NCBI RefSeq assembly: GCF_040954835.1
Contig: NC_090697.1
Span: 43,708,788-43,772,787, forward strand
DNA from: Lepisosteus oculatus
Taxonomy: Eukaryota; Chordata; Actinopteri; Semionotiformes; Lepisosteidae
Direction: 5' to 3'
DNA length: 64,000 nt
This document shows, piece by piece, positions 48,181-58,669 of this stretch. The first letter of the stretch is position 1. Every line of letters starts with the position of its first letter. The notes beneath the pieces are model-generated. The model was not told the origin of the DNA. It ran no database searches and was given only the letters and a program-made list of their open reading frames with translations. A program made the position numbers and the translations under genes.

Positions 48181-48840
48181 AGCTGACTGCACACACGAGA
48201 GTTCATATATCTTGCAGGAAATAGATAAGGCTGAATGTCTGGTTTGTGAGACTCATCTGCAGTGAAATGCGAGTCTTATTCAAAAAGTTGTACAGTCAGT
48301 AATATGTTTGTCAGATATTTGTCATGCGAAATGTTATATGAATTTAGATGTAATGATTATTTGCAGTTTACTATAATAAGCTGTCTAGTATTAGCTAGGA
48401 AAATACGTTAACCAATTTTAATGAATGCAATAACTGAAGTGGCAATGATTTCTACGGAGCGTGTCAGATGTCCCTAGTTACAAGTCACGTGTCAACTAAA
48501 ATTACATGTTATTTTTCGTGACGATTTATCCATTATTTGTAACCTCCTTTTCGTGAATTTGCTTCTCCACGATTCCATTAATCGAGCGTTGGCAAACGAA
48601 AATTTTGTTTTTCCAGAAAATTAAATCGGAATTAAGTAAAACAAATACTGTATGTAAATGAAGGCGTAACGTCTGCCAAAACTTTTATTTTGCAAACATT
48701 CAGCGATAAGTATCAGGGCTTAAGGGAAACCATAAAACAGCGAGAAGAAAAGCAACAGGCATTTAGGAAAATATGTGCAGTACTTCTTCAAAAAGCCATC
48801 TTTGCATTTTATGTAAAAACACTGTTATCCTTCCTGGGGA
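48181..48840. other. Upstream of slc35f6, nothing recognised
   Basis: No gene or repeat seen. Confidence 0.45.
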
Positions 48841-48844
48841 AGAA

Positions 48845-49140
48845 AGAGATCAGTGCTGTTCAGTCCATCCCTCATCCTGCAAGAGGGTTTTGAGAAGTGG
48901 GTCTAAAAAGAATCTCCTACAGGAATTGAAGGGATAGCCTTGTGCTCACTGAAGTAAGATCTGAGGTCCTGTCTGTCCGTTTTCATGTTTTGCTAAAGAC
49001 ACTGACACAAAGAGGCAGAAAGCTCTGGATTATATATATATATTCCTGAATATTCAAAGTCCCTTTGAGGCCAGTTAATGTTTTGATGGTGTTGTGAATG
49101 AGACTACTAAAAGCTGTAATTCAGGGCACAGGGGAACATG
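48845..49140 (+). repeat. Copy A of an interspersed or duplicated segment (empty MITE site)
   Basis: Shares ordered blocks with 49828-50640: AGAGATCAGTGCTGTTCAG, AGAATCTCCTACAGGAATT, TAAGATCTGAGGTCCTGTC, GTTTTCATGTTTT, CCTTTGAGGCCAGTTAATG. In this copy the MITE found in copy B is absent at 49075. Confidence 0.85.
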
Positions 49141-49144
49141 TAAT

Positions 49145-49825
49145 TTGGTGCATTTGTATTTTATGAAAATCTGTAGTTTTACATAAAATGCAAAGATGGC
49201 CCATATATACTGTACAAGTACTGCACATATTTTGCAATATGAGTATTGTTTTTATTCTTGTGCTTTAATGACTTCCCCTGAGCTGAATGTTTGAAAAATA
49301 GGTTTTGACCAATGTTGATCATCCATTTACTTACAGCATGTGTTTTTTTTTACTTGATTCCTATGCATCTCAAACAGTTTTGGGATACATCTAACAGATT
49401 CCCTTTCTTTATGGTTCTGTTATATACTCCTCTGCTCCTACTGTATTCAGTACCCATATCTACTGTCACCTCTCATTGTGTATTCAAATTGTGCATATCA
49501 CATGTATATTTTTATTGTTGTTGTTCTGTAAAGTGCTTTGAAAAGTTTATTATTACTTCCTTCAGATTTAGCCTTGATCATTAATAGAATGAATATTCTT
49601 ATTGAAACATCACAGGTGTTTTGAAAAGAAGCTGCAACATACTTCTGGTAACTAAAATAATGAAACCTTCTTATATTTTAAACGTTCTTATATTTTAAAT
49701 GAAGAGTGGCATTGTGGTGTACCATCCAGGCTGTATCCCACACTGCACCCATTGCTTTTCAGGATAAAGTGGTTACCCCTTTTGCGTTATGCAGAATAGG
49801 ACAGCTCTTACTATTACCCTTACTG
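49145..49825. other. Spacer between the two duplicate copies
   Basis: No gene. 49704-49777 is a heavily decayed piece of the main SINE family (AGTGGCATTGTGGTGTACC ... GGATAAAGTGGTTA). Confidence 0.5.
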
Positions 49826-49827
49826 AG

Positions 49828-50640
49828 GAAGAGATCGGTGCTGTTCAGCTTATCCTTAAGCTGGAGAATGGGTTCTGAAAAGTGAGTCTATAAAGAATCT
49901 CCTTCAGGAATTATTCAAAGTTAGCCTCAAGCTTACTTAAATAAGATCTGAAATGCTGTCAGTCAGTTTTCATGTTTTCAGTGTGGTCGCATTTTCCTAA
50001 AGACATTGACATAAAGGATGAATATAAAAATATTGAAGTTCCTTTGAGGTCAAGTAAAGGGGAACTGCAGTTCCATTTTTTCATACCGGTTATTAAATAA
50101 TTTTACCATGCTTGACGACACCACAAATTTGTACAAAGTTTTAAATGAAGGAAACACAATAGTGTGAAGGTACTGTATAGTCGTCATATTGTCTCAAACC
50201 TCTGGTCTCACGAAGGGCGAGAGTGAGAATTGGTGAGGTGGCTCTCTCTGCTCGCTCGTCACTGCAATGACTAATGTGACGTGCAAGCGAATAAGTACAG
50301 GTTGTGCAGCAGAGATTTCGCAGCAGAAATATTTCAACGTGATCTGCTCGCAGAGTTAACACTTAAAATGTATTTGTCGGCAAAACCTTCAGTTGAGAGC
50401 AATATTTCTGTTGGATTAAAAGAGATGTATTCACAAGCCTGCTTCACCTCACTGGAAGTTTGGTTGCCTTGTTCTGAATCACAGAATATGGCACTGGGCA
50501 TACCTGGAAATTTGTGATGTGTAATTTTCTAACTCCAAAATATAAAAATAGTGTTGCAGTTCCCCTTTAATGTTGTGATCCTTTTGTTTATGACTACAAA
50601 GAGCTGCAATTGGGGGAACAGGGGCACATGAAGATGCTGG
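49828..50640 (+). repeat. Copy B of the duplicated segment, interrupted by a MITE
   Basis: Diverged copy of 48845-49140: AGAGATCGGTGCTGTTCAG, AGAATCTCCTTCAGGAATT, TAAGATCTGAAATGCTGTC, CCTTTGAGGTCAAGTA, then the MITE, then TAATGTTGTGATCC and GAGCTGCAATTGGGGGAAC. The unit was therefore already duplicated or dispersed before the MITE arrived. Confidence 0.85.
50057..50567. mobile_element. 511-bp MITE with 13-bp terminal inverted repeats and TA duplication
   Basis: Left end AAGGGGAACTGCA at 50057-50069; right end TGCAGTTCCCCTT at 50555-50567. TA flanks both ends (50055-50056 and 50568-50569). Copy A shows the single-TA empty site. No transposase is inside; open frames at 50141-50362 (minus) and 50281-50517 (plus) have no recognised motif. 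The TA duplication fits Tc1/mariner-type mobilisation, but the superfamily is not proven. Confidence 0.85.
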
Positions 50641-50644
50641 TGCT

Positions 50645-51175
50645 TAACAGGAATGTTGTGATTAATGTATTTCTCATTTTAGAAAAAAGTTCTGTACAGC
50701 ATTTATCATAAAAACAATTTTGTTTTACTTTGAAAACTATTATATACAACTGCAGCAGAAGTGTGGAAGAAGGGCAACATCCTTAAGATATAAGAAGATT
50801 CAGGATGTATTATGTCAAGTAGAATAAATAGGTTTAATGGCTTCTTACTTCACAAGGCACCTGTGATGTTTCACTAACAATATACAGTACATTTATGTTT
50901 AAGGCTGTATAATGTCCTGCCCGTGTGAAAGAAAAATGAGTATAAAGTTCATAGATCATATGAAAAGGAGGAGCAGAATTAATCTATACTCTGCATGCAG
51001 CAAGAAAGAGCCTTTAAAATTCTCTTTTCCTAGTCACCTGTGGTAACCATTTGTGGTTTCATTTTTGTATGTTGTATGAGAAACAATAAACAACATTTTT
51101 GACATATCTGATTAATTATCCTTTGTTTTGCTTGTGAATTTGTTTGCGGGCGGAAGCAGGGCTTAGCAAAGTATG
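50645..51175. other. Gene-free stretch
   Basis: Nothing recognised. Confidence 0.45.
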
Positions 51176-51179
51176 GTAA

Positions 51180-51545
51180 AGGAGCACCTGGACCGTGCTG
51201 GGAATGTGAGGGGTGACAGAGCCCCTTGACTCACTGAGAGTCACTTGGTGAGGTGCTGGCTCAGAGCTGGGGGTAGAAAAAGAAAAAGAGAAAGAGCACC
51301 CTGACCCAATGAGTCAGTTTGAGAGGCGCTGCCTCAGGGGTGGAAAGTGAAGAGAAAGAATTTCCTTGACTTGCTGAGAATTGCTTGAGAAGAAAGCGAA
51401 AAGTCCCCTGGTTTGTTGAAGGAGGCACTGCCTAGGCCCTCAGGGGATTGAGGAGAGAAAAATGAGCAGGTTAGAGCTGCTGAGAACAGTGAGACCAGGG
51501 GATCCCTCTGACTCATACTGTAAAAATCTCCCCAGGGTCAGGGTG
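51180..51545 (+). repeat. Purine-rich degenerate tandem repeat
   Basis: About four diverged units, each with a CCTTGACTCACTGAGAGTC-like part, a GAGGCGCTGCCTCAGGG-like part and a GAAAAAGAGAAAGA run. Clear at about 51222, 51298, 51363 and 51408. Strand asymmetry is strong (plus strand G/A rich). Confidence 0.65.
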
Positions 51546-51549
51546 GCGC

Positions 51550-52080
51550 TGTAAAAACAGTGGCATCAAAGGCAAAGCTTTACTTTTAGTCTCTACAAAC
51601 AGAAATTAATGTATTTGTTTTTTTAATGTAATACTTATTGGTAGATGTTTGTATTCCTGTTTTAAATTGCTCTTTAGTTCTATTTTAATGTTACTGTGCA
51701 AAGCACCTTTATTTCCATAGACAGCTACTGTAAGTAAATGAAAGCTGAGTTACATGAGGTTCGCTCTAAACTAAATTATGTTTTGAAGAGCACCAGAGAA
51801 GTTTCTAGAACTTAGCACTGTGTAATTCATGTATTTTTACTAATGCATAAGTAGAATATCATATGGGGCATGTGATTTTTAATCTGGAAACTACAGTATG
51901 TTCTCAGATGGGATAACTGCTCCTGATGGTGTGAAATACTGCATCCTAGAAAACAGAAAATATATTTTTTTATATAAAACAAATCTTATCCTTATGCCTC
52001 CAATGCCTCCTTCAGGGTAATGTGACTTGACACCAGAATAAAACCTCTTTAGTGAAAACTTCTCTTAAGGAGTTAAATTC
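51550..52080. other. Gene-free stretch
   Basis: Nothing recognised. Confidence 0.4.
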
Positions 52081-52082
52081 TG

Positions 52083-52257
52083 AACCTGGGGTGCTGGTTG
52101 CTAGCCAGCTGCATTTGCATGAGTCTTGTAAGGTGCTCTGGTTCATTCCCACAGTCCAAAGACAAACTGGTAAGTTAACTGGCTTCTGAGAAAATTGATC
52201 CTAGGCTCTGTCTCCCCTGTTATCTTGGATAAAGCAGTTAGAAAATGGATGGATGAA
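52083..52257 (+). repeat. SINE, internally deleted
   Basis: GGTGCTCTGGTTCATTCCCA, CAGTCCAAAGACAAACTGG and the tail TTAGAAAATGGATGGATG identify the main family. The head and part of the body are missing. Confidence 0.75.
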
Positions 52258-52299
52258 AATTATATTATCCTCTTTGTCTGATAAATACTACACGAGGAC

Positions 52300-52420
52300 A
52301 GGCAGGGTAGTGTGGCAATTAGTCCTGTCCTGGGTCCTGGGTTTGATCCTAGACGGGGGCAACTTCTGTGTGGGGTTTGCATGGTCCTTTCATCTGGTTA
52401 CCTACCACCTTCAAAAAGCT
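52300..52420 (+). repeat. SINE head fragment
   Basis: GGCAGGGTAGTGTGGCAATT, GGGTTTGATCCTAGACGG (B-box region) and GTGTGGGGTTTGCATGGTC; the copy stops about 120 bp in. Confidence 0.7.
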
Positions 52421-52424
52421 TGTA

Positions 52425-55400
52425 GTCTAGATAATTTATGGCTTTAATTTGTCCCTTGCACTGTATTCTTCCAATTGCTGCTATATGTAATAGGAATAAG
52501 CTTCCTTCTGTTAATGGCTGGATACTGTAGATGGATAAATCAACCATGTAGGTGGTATAGGACGCACACACTCAGTTTTCTGTCATGTTTCACCTTTTTA
52601 TGTAAGGTGTTTATTATTTTAAACGTTTTTTTAGTAGACTATGATTTTGGTTTAGCTTTTGTGAAGTAAGTGTTGTACACTGCAATGAGTGTACCAACAT
52701 GTTCTGGTTTGTCAATAAAAGTTGTTTCAGGCCATGGCCACAATCTTAGATTTCTGACAGCTTGAGCCTGTCAAATTCACACTTCTAAACAGGAAACTCT
52801 GCAACCTTTAAGCTTCTCCAGGGTGTCTCCATACACATCTTGGCTATTTCACAGTTTTAATTCACAGATCCTTTCTCCTATCTGATTTTTTTTAAGTGGT
52901 ATTTTTTAAGAATTTGAGTGTTAAAAAACAAAAAAAAAACAACAATGAATGGATGATTGGTAATCAGGAAATGGCGTATTTTGGCTTTTGTTCCATTAAA
53001 TGACTTAAATGAACTACAGTTTATTTACATTAAACCACAGTATATAGTGTGCAAACATTTTCAAATTTGAAATATAAAGCTGTTTTAATAGCTGGTCAAA
53101 TGCTGTCAACTTTAGTCCATGTGCTCTGTACAAAATTATAAATTGGGTAGAACATAACTAATTCATTGCTATAATAGTTTGATGTCAACAGTTCCCAGTT
53201 TTATGTTGCTCTTTTAGAGCCTGGACAAGCATGTGGCTGCTCACTGGTCTCTGAGCCCCAGAGACCCCAGCTTACTGTATAGCATCCATGGCATAACTTT
53301 CACACTTTCATCTTGAAGGCAAGCTTTTGTTATATGTGCATTGTTCTGCTACAATGTTTTTTTATGTCAGGTTAAGCCCACAGTAAGTACAGCAAGTAAG
53401 GTCCCAGGAGTTGAGCAATGTAGCGCTGTTTAGTCAGGTTGCCATCAATTATACAAGTGGACTTCTGTAGAGACTACACACTCCTGTCCAGAGCAATCAC
53501 AATTCAACTTCTCCTTTGGTCTTTTACTCACAACAATTAGTAGATATTTCTGCACATCAGCAGCACACTTGACTTGATTCATTATTAGAGAGTATACCGC
53601 CCCTGGTATTTTTAATCTTCTTGGCCATATTTTGATTTTAGTTTTAAAATACTGTAGCATTATAATGAGATTTCATATATTAACCTGAGTTATTACGCTA
53701 TCTCCGCTACTTCAAAATAAATTTATGTTCATGTCTGGGAATGTGTTTTGAAAAATATCACTCTGAGTGTATTGCAATTGTGATCATTTGTGACACATAC
53801 CAATGAACTGTCTAGAAGTCTGTTGCAATTTTTGGTAGAGGGCTATTTAATTACCATTCTGTCTTTAACAAATTCCAGAATGTAAATAGCAGGTCCAGAG
53901 GATCTCTGATGCTTAGAGATTTACACTTTGGTATCTTGGTATATTGAGGCTTGCCTAAGTATTTTTATTAATATTTTTGAGTCCTCTCTATTTGATTTTT
54001 TTCAACATATCAAGGTCTTCTTTAACACAGAAACAAAATGTAAGCTTGTATTCCTCTTCGTGTGATGTGGCAGAAAAATTCTCAAAACATTTAAAATAAG
54101 CATATTTACTATACGGTATATGTACTATATATACTGATGGAAAAAAGAAACGCAACACCTCCTCCTCCACACTCTAATTTCAGTTTTCTCTTTGAGATGA
54201 TCGTGCACTAAAATTGTGTTGACCTTATTTTTAAATGCCTTAACAAAATAATTGACATGAAAAATGCTGCCCAATTCTAGTTATTAATCATTCTGTCACT
54301 TCTAATGTCATGCATTTACTAGAACCACCTAATCAAAGAATGAAAATAATCACAAGAATGTTTGTCTTGTGCATTCCTAATGATGTATTGCATAACACTT
54401 AATTTATTTCTACTACTAAAGAACAATTACAAAATAATTCAGTACCAATTTTTTACATTTTATAGAAAGTAAGTAAAATTAAATATTATACTTTCCTGTC
54501 TAGGCCTTGATTTTCTAAGGTTTAAGAGAGCTATGATTTTATTGCACATCAGGGATTTATTCCATATCAAGTATTGTACTTCTATTCCATATCTTCTATT
54601 CCATATCATAACTTCTATGAATAATTTACTTTTCTGAGGTGAAATAGAAATCAATATGAATAAATCATTATATTTATATATTACTTTTCATTGCAGAGGA
54701 TCCCAGATACTCAGAATGCTTCAGAATATTTCATATTTGAGACAGTTACTTTCTTTTCTTAGATACAGTAGTATATATCAATGGTAAAGACGAATGTTGA
54801 GAGGCCATGTAAGCAGTAGAAAAACAGAAAAGTGCACACTTTCCAAATTAAATAGTGTGAAATGTGAAATGAGGTTTATCACTTGTTTATCAGCATCAGC
54901 AGAAAGGCTCACCATCTTTGATGTGCTCTATAGAGGTCAGTCATAATACAATACATTTACATCTTGAATATTGATGTACAATATTTTCATATATTGGAAT
55001 TAAGCAGGGCTTTTCACTTTAATAACTTAAAATTTAAACTTATCCCCGGTAGGAAAAAGACAAAACAGCTAGAGTTTGACTTCTATGGCATACATTATGA
55101 ACATTATTAATGTGACAAAGTTATTTGGCTGATTTTATTTGAATCCATATTTAGTGAGGCATACACTCAATATGTATGGCTGGTTTCTTTGTTTTTGTAC
55201 AATCGAGTGTGGAATTGAAAGTGACATTTAGAAACACTACTTTCAACAGTTCAATGCTCTGTTAACCCCAACCGTACAATTCATGTTTGGAATTCATCTC
55301 AGGCCAGTGAATACAGCAATCAAACCTTTGCCTGCTTGTTACGAGGGCTTCAGCAGGTAGACTATTTAATTGAAGTCAGAAGCAGGGAAAGATTTAATTG

Positions 55401-55895
55401 ATATCTTCACAGGCATACTGTATGCATAAAAATAAGTGAGCATTAAAGACAGCAAGTGCACTCTGGATCTTGGGATAAGAAACTGAACAAAGAAACACAG
55501 CATTTAATATGGCCATGTACAGTAATATACACATAGTAAAATAGCAACTATTTCAATTTATTTTTCATGTATGTGTTTGCTCTTCAAATGGCAATCATCT
55601 TTGAACACTTTATAGAAAACTCCATACTTTAAACCTATTGGCTCTTCAGGCTAGAGCTGTTCTGGTGTTCTTAGTTTAGAGGGCTGGAAGTGTGTAATGC
55701 CAAGAGTTACCCCGGCAATACTGATAAGGGGGGATGTGATTAATTGGGTTAAAGTACCTTCTTAAAGGACACAACAGCAGTATTTGCTGTGGGAATCTGA
55801 ACCTATGACATTCTGGGTTCTAACCACTGAATTAAAATCAAATATTGAGGCTATTCAAGGCCTTGTAAAAATATTCAGAAACTGTACATGGTGTC
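52425..55895. other. Long gene-free stretch
   Basis: About 3.5 kb without a recognised gene or repeat. ACTGATGGAAAAAAGAAACGC at 54132 could be a transposon terminus but no partner was found. The 71-codon minus frame at 53445-53660 is not recognised. Confidence 0.5.
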
Positions 55896-55899
55896 CCAT

Positions 55900-56340
55900 T
55901 TTGTGATATTACAAAAAACACATTTTTTGTTAAAAACCTGAATGTTCATACTGAACATACTGACTTCTAAAGATAAGCTACAGTAAATGGCAGCAAAAAC
56001 TGAAGAGAAAAACTGTAATATGTTAATTGCATAAATATTCAGACGCAACATTTGGTAGAACTACCTTTGGAAGCATTACAACAGCAAGTCATTTTGGTTA
56101 AGTGCTGACTTTGCACACCAGCTTGGTGCAATTTTCACCCCTTCTTCTTGGTAAATTTGCTCAAGCTCTCTCAGGTTGCTTAGGGATAGTTCACAGATAG
56201 TTTTCATCTCTTTCCACAGATTCACAATAGGATATAAGACATGACTTTGACTGAGCTACTGAAGAAAACTCACTTTCTCTTTCTTAAGCCACACTAGTGT
56301 AGGTTGGGCCTTGCTTGTCCTATTGTTCTCCTACTGAAAA
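55900..56340 (-). mobile_element. Tc1-like relic, truncated by a SINE
   Basis: Antisense Tc1-type blocks in order: ATATTCAGACGCAACATTTG, CCCCTTCTTCTTGGTAAATT, TGCTCAAGCTCTCTCAGG, CTTTCTTAAGCCACACTAG. This matches the element at 16576 over its left part. The 3-prime part is missing; a SINE begins at 56343. Confidence 0.7.
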
Positions 56341-56342
56341 GG

Positions 56343-56690
56343 TCAGAGTGGCATGGTGGCACAGTGGTTAGCATTGCTATCTCTCAGTGCTGAAGCCTTG
56401 GGCTCACTTTTGGACCTGGGGTGCTATCTCCGTGTGGTTTGTATATTCTTCCCCTGTTCACATGGGATTTCATCAGGTCCTCCAGTTTCCTCCCACTGTC
56501 TAAAGCAATTCTGGTAGATTTATTGGCTTATGAGAAAATTGGCCCTGGTGTGAGTGTGTGTCTTTGTGCCCTGTGATGGACTGGTGTTCTGTCCAGGGTG
56601 TATACTGCCTTGCATCTGTTGCGTAACAGGACACACTCTGGTTCCCCCATGAACCTGTATTGGATAAAGTGGTTATAAAATGAATGGATC
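56343..56690 (+). repeat. SINE, full length
   Basis: GTGGCATGGTGGCACAGTGG head, GTTTGTATATTCTTCCCC, CAGTTTCCTCCCACTGTC, GCCCTGTGATGGACTGGTG and a TTATAAAATGAATGGATC tail. The best preserved copy of the main family here. Confidence 0.9.
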
Positions 56691-56694
56691 AGTT

Positions 56695-57325
56695 TCCTCC
56701 AGTTGCTGTCCTGTATCTTGAACAGCAGAGGGAGCCATTGCACAATGTTTTCTTTCCTAGACTCAGAACTGAAAATTATTTCTGAGCTGCCGTTGATTGT
56801 CTTCAGCATTAAAATGCAGAAAGTAGTCTTTGATAAATAAAATGATTTACAGTTGTTTTTATTACTAATTTATGAACTGAGACTATATAAAAGTGCATTT
56901 TCCACTATATCCTGCTGTTGCTCTTTCTCTCTCTTTGCAATGTATTAAGAAGTGACAAAATTGTGTTTAATATCATAATAAGGTGTAGGCATGTAAAACA
57001 AAATCAGTTTTTGCTATTCCTTGGAATGAAATGAAAAGAAAATCTGGCAATGCTTGTGGTAGGAAAAGTGTGCTTATTATTTTGCATGTGTAAAAGGTGT
57101 GTGCCCAAAAGGCATACAGATTCAACAGTGGAACAATGCCAATGCAGTGAAAGAGTGTGTGTTTGCATTTCAGGAATGTTGCTGGAAGGAACATCAGAAC
57201 ACGAAGTTACAAAGGCATTCAGCCAGCCTCAACAGACTCCAACAAAACTGTAATATGAAGCACCCATAATAACCCAGACTCTAGTATAGTAGTTCAGGTG
57301 GGTACCTGCGTCAGCATGCATAGGC
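56695..57325. other. Gene-free stretch
   Basis: Nothing recognised. Confidence 0.45.
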
Positions 57326-57330
57326 TGCAA

Positions 57331-57476
57331 AGGAACAAGTAATAGGCTTATTCCATGCTGAAAAGAAAAGAAAGAAAACATAACGTTTCAGCTGTGGAGC
57401 CTTCTTCTCCACGGCCAAAATGTTGTGTTTTCTTTCTTTTTTTTTCCAGCATGGAATAAACCTATTACTTGTTCCT
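57331..57476. repeat. 146-bp fold-back palindrome
   Basis: AGGAACAAGTAATAGGCTTA at the left is the inverse of the right end TAAACCTATTACTTGTTCCT with one mismatch. Pairing continues through TTCCATGCTG / CAGCATGGAA and GAAAGAAAACA / TGTTTTCTTTC to a small loop around CCTTCTTC. No coding content. A MITE-like fold-back element or a compact tail-to-tail repeat pair would fit. Confidence 0.85.
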
Positions 57477-57479
57477 CTA

Positions 57480-58390
57480 GCATAGTATAGTCTAGTATAC
57501 AGTGCATTACTTTCCTGTGTTCTGTCTAGTGTTTTTTTCATTCAGGTTTTTTACATATCAATTAATAATAAAAATATTCCACCCACTAAGTGGCTTTTAC
57601 AGTTATTAAACACTTAGAAGTACAGTATGTTGCCCTCCTGGGTCTCTAGTAATATTCTTGTAAATGGTCATCATACTCTTCCATCTCAAATCCCAATTAA
57701 CCTTTACTGTAGATCCTCATAGTCCCCTTCTTTCAAAAAATGTACATCTTACATTTAAGACAATGTGTAATCAGTTGTCCCACTTTTGGCTTGCTTACTT
57801 ACTAAATCCATCAGTTCAAGCATCCCCTCTTGTGGAGACCAGATTGGATTAGAGAACAGTCCTTATCCAGTTCTAGCAAGAGTATATCTTTGCTTTCTAC
57901 CCAAATAACTATTCCCATTTATAAGGATAAATATAAAATCTCTATATTTATGGCCAATAATTTGCTCTGAGGTCTCAGATGTTTTCATTGTATAATGTGT
58001 AATTCCCATTTTCTCAATTCTGTGGTCAATCACAATATGATGGCAAAGCCATTTCTATCAATGCGTTTGTCCCTGATTACCAAGAGAACTTTGCCTCTCA
58101 TAATGTAATTTCCCGTACTTCTCCCTTGTTCCCAGTCTTTCCTGAACAGTGTGTATCCACTAATTTTCTGGTTATTCCCATCAGTGTTTGTCATGTTCCT
58201 CCATTACCATGTAGAACAACATTTTATGTACGAACTCATTTGATTTTGTTTCATTTTTTTTTACTGTGCTTGGAGCACTAATAATAAAAATAATTATGAT
58301 GTCATTTAACAGAAAGGGTATTATTCTTTTCTATTTCTTTTTTCTTTTCCCATTAACAACCATTTTTTGTGCAATATATGCCAGGGACCC
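57480..58390. other. Gene-free stretch
   Basis: Nothing recognised. Confidence 0.45.
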
Positions 58391-58394
58391 GTGC

Positions 58395-58668
58395 AATACA
58401 TTTATATTTATATCTATATTTATATTCATACTGCATGTGCAATACGATTTTTCTGCATACTGTTCTGTTCTAGTTTGTTCTTTGTGTGTCCGGACTGTGA
58501 GTAACTCTTTTAGTACACCCCTCACTGTACTGATTGTATTGTATGTATTGTACTATTATTATTATTATTATTGTATTATTCGTTACACTGTGGCTGTGTT
58601 GTCTGTGTAAAGCTGCTGTTGTACTGCAATTTCCCTCACGGGATCAATTAAGTATCTATCTATCTTAT
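58395..58668 (+). repeat. Retroposon 3-prime tail with ATT and TCTA microsatellites
   Basis: (ATT)n at 58553-58572, then CTGCAATTTCCCTCACGGGA and TCAATTAAGTATCTATCTATC. The TTTCCC/GGGA hairpin followed by a TCTA tail is a typical fish retroposon 3-prime end. The 5-prime boundary is uncertain. Confidence 0.6.
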
Positions 58669-58669
58669 T

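Noticed and set aside
54132..54165. Terminus of a further transposon (ACTGATGGAAAAAAGAAACGC)
   Set aside because: No matching inverted end or transposase was found within reach.
58266..58610. 114-codon plus-strand frame rich in Phe, Ile and Tyr
   Set aside because: Composition comes from T-rich DNA and an ATT microsatellite inside a retroposon tail; hydrophobicity is an artefact.
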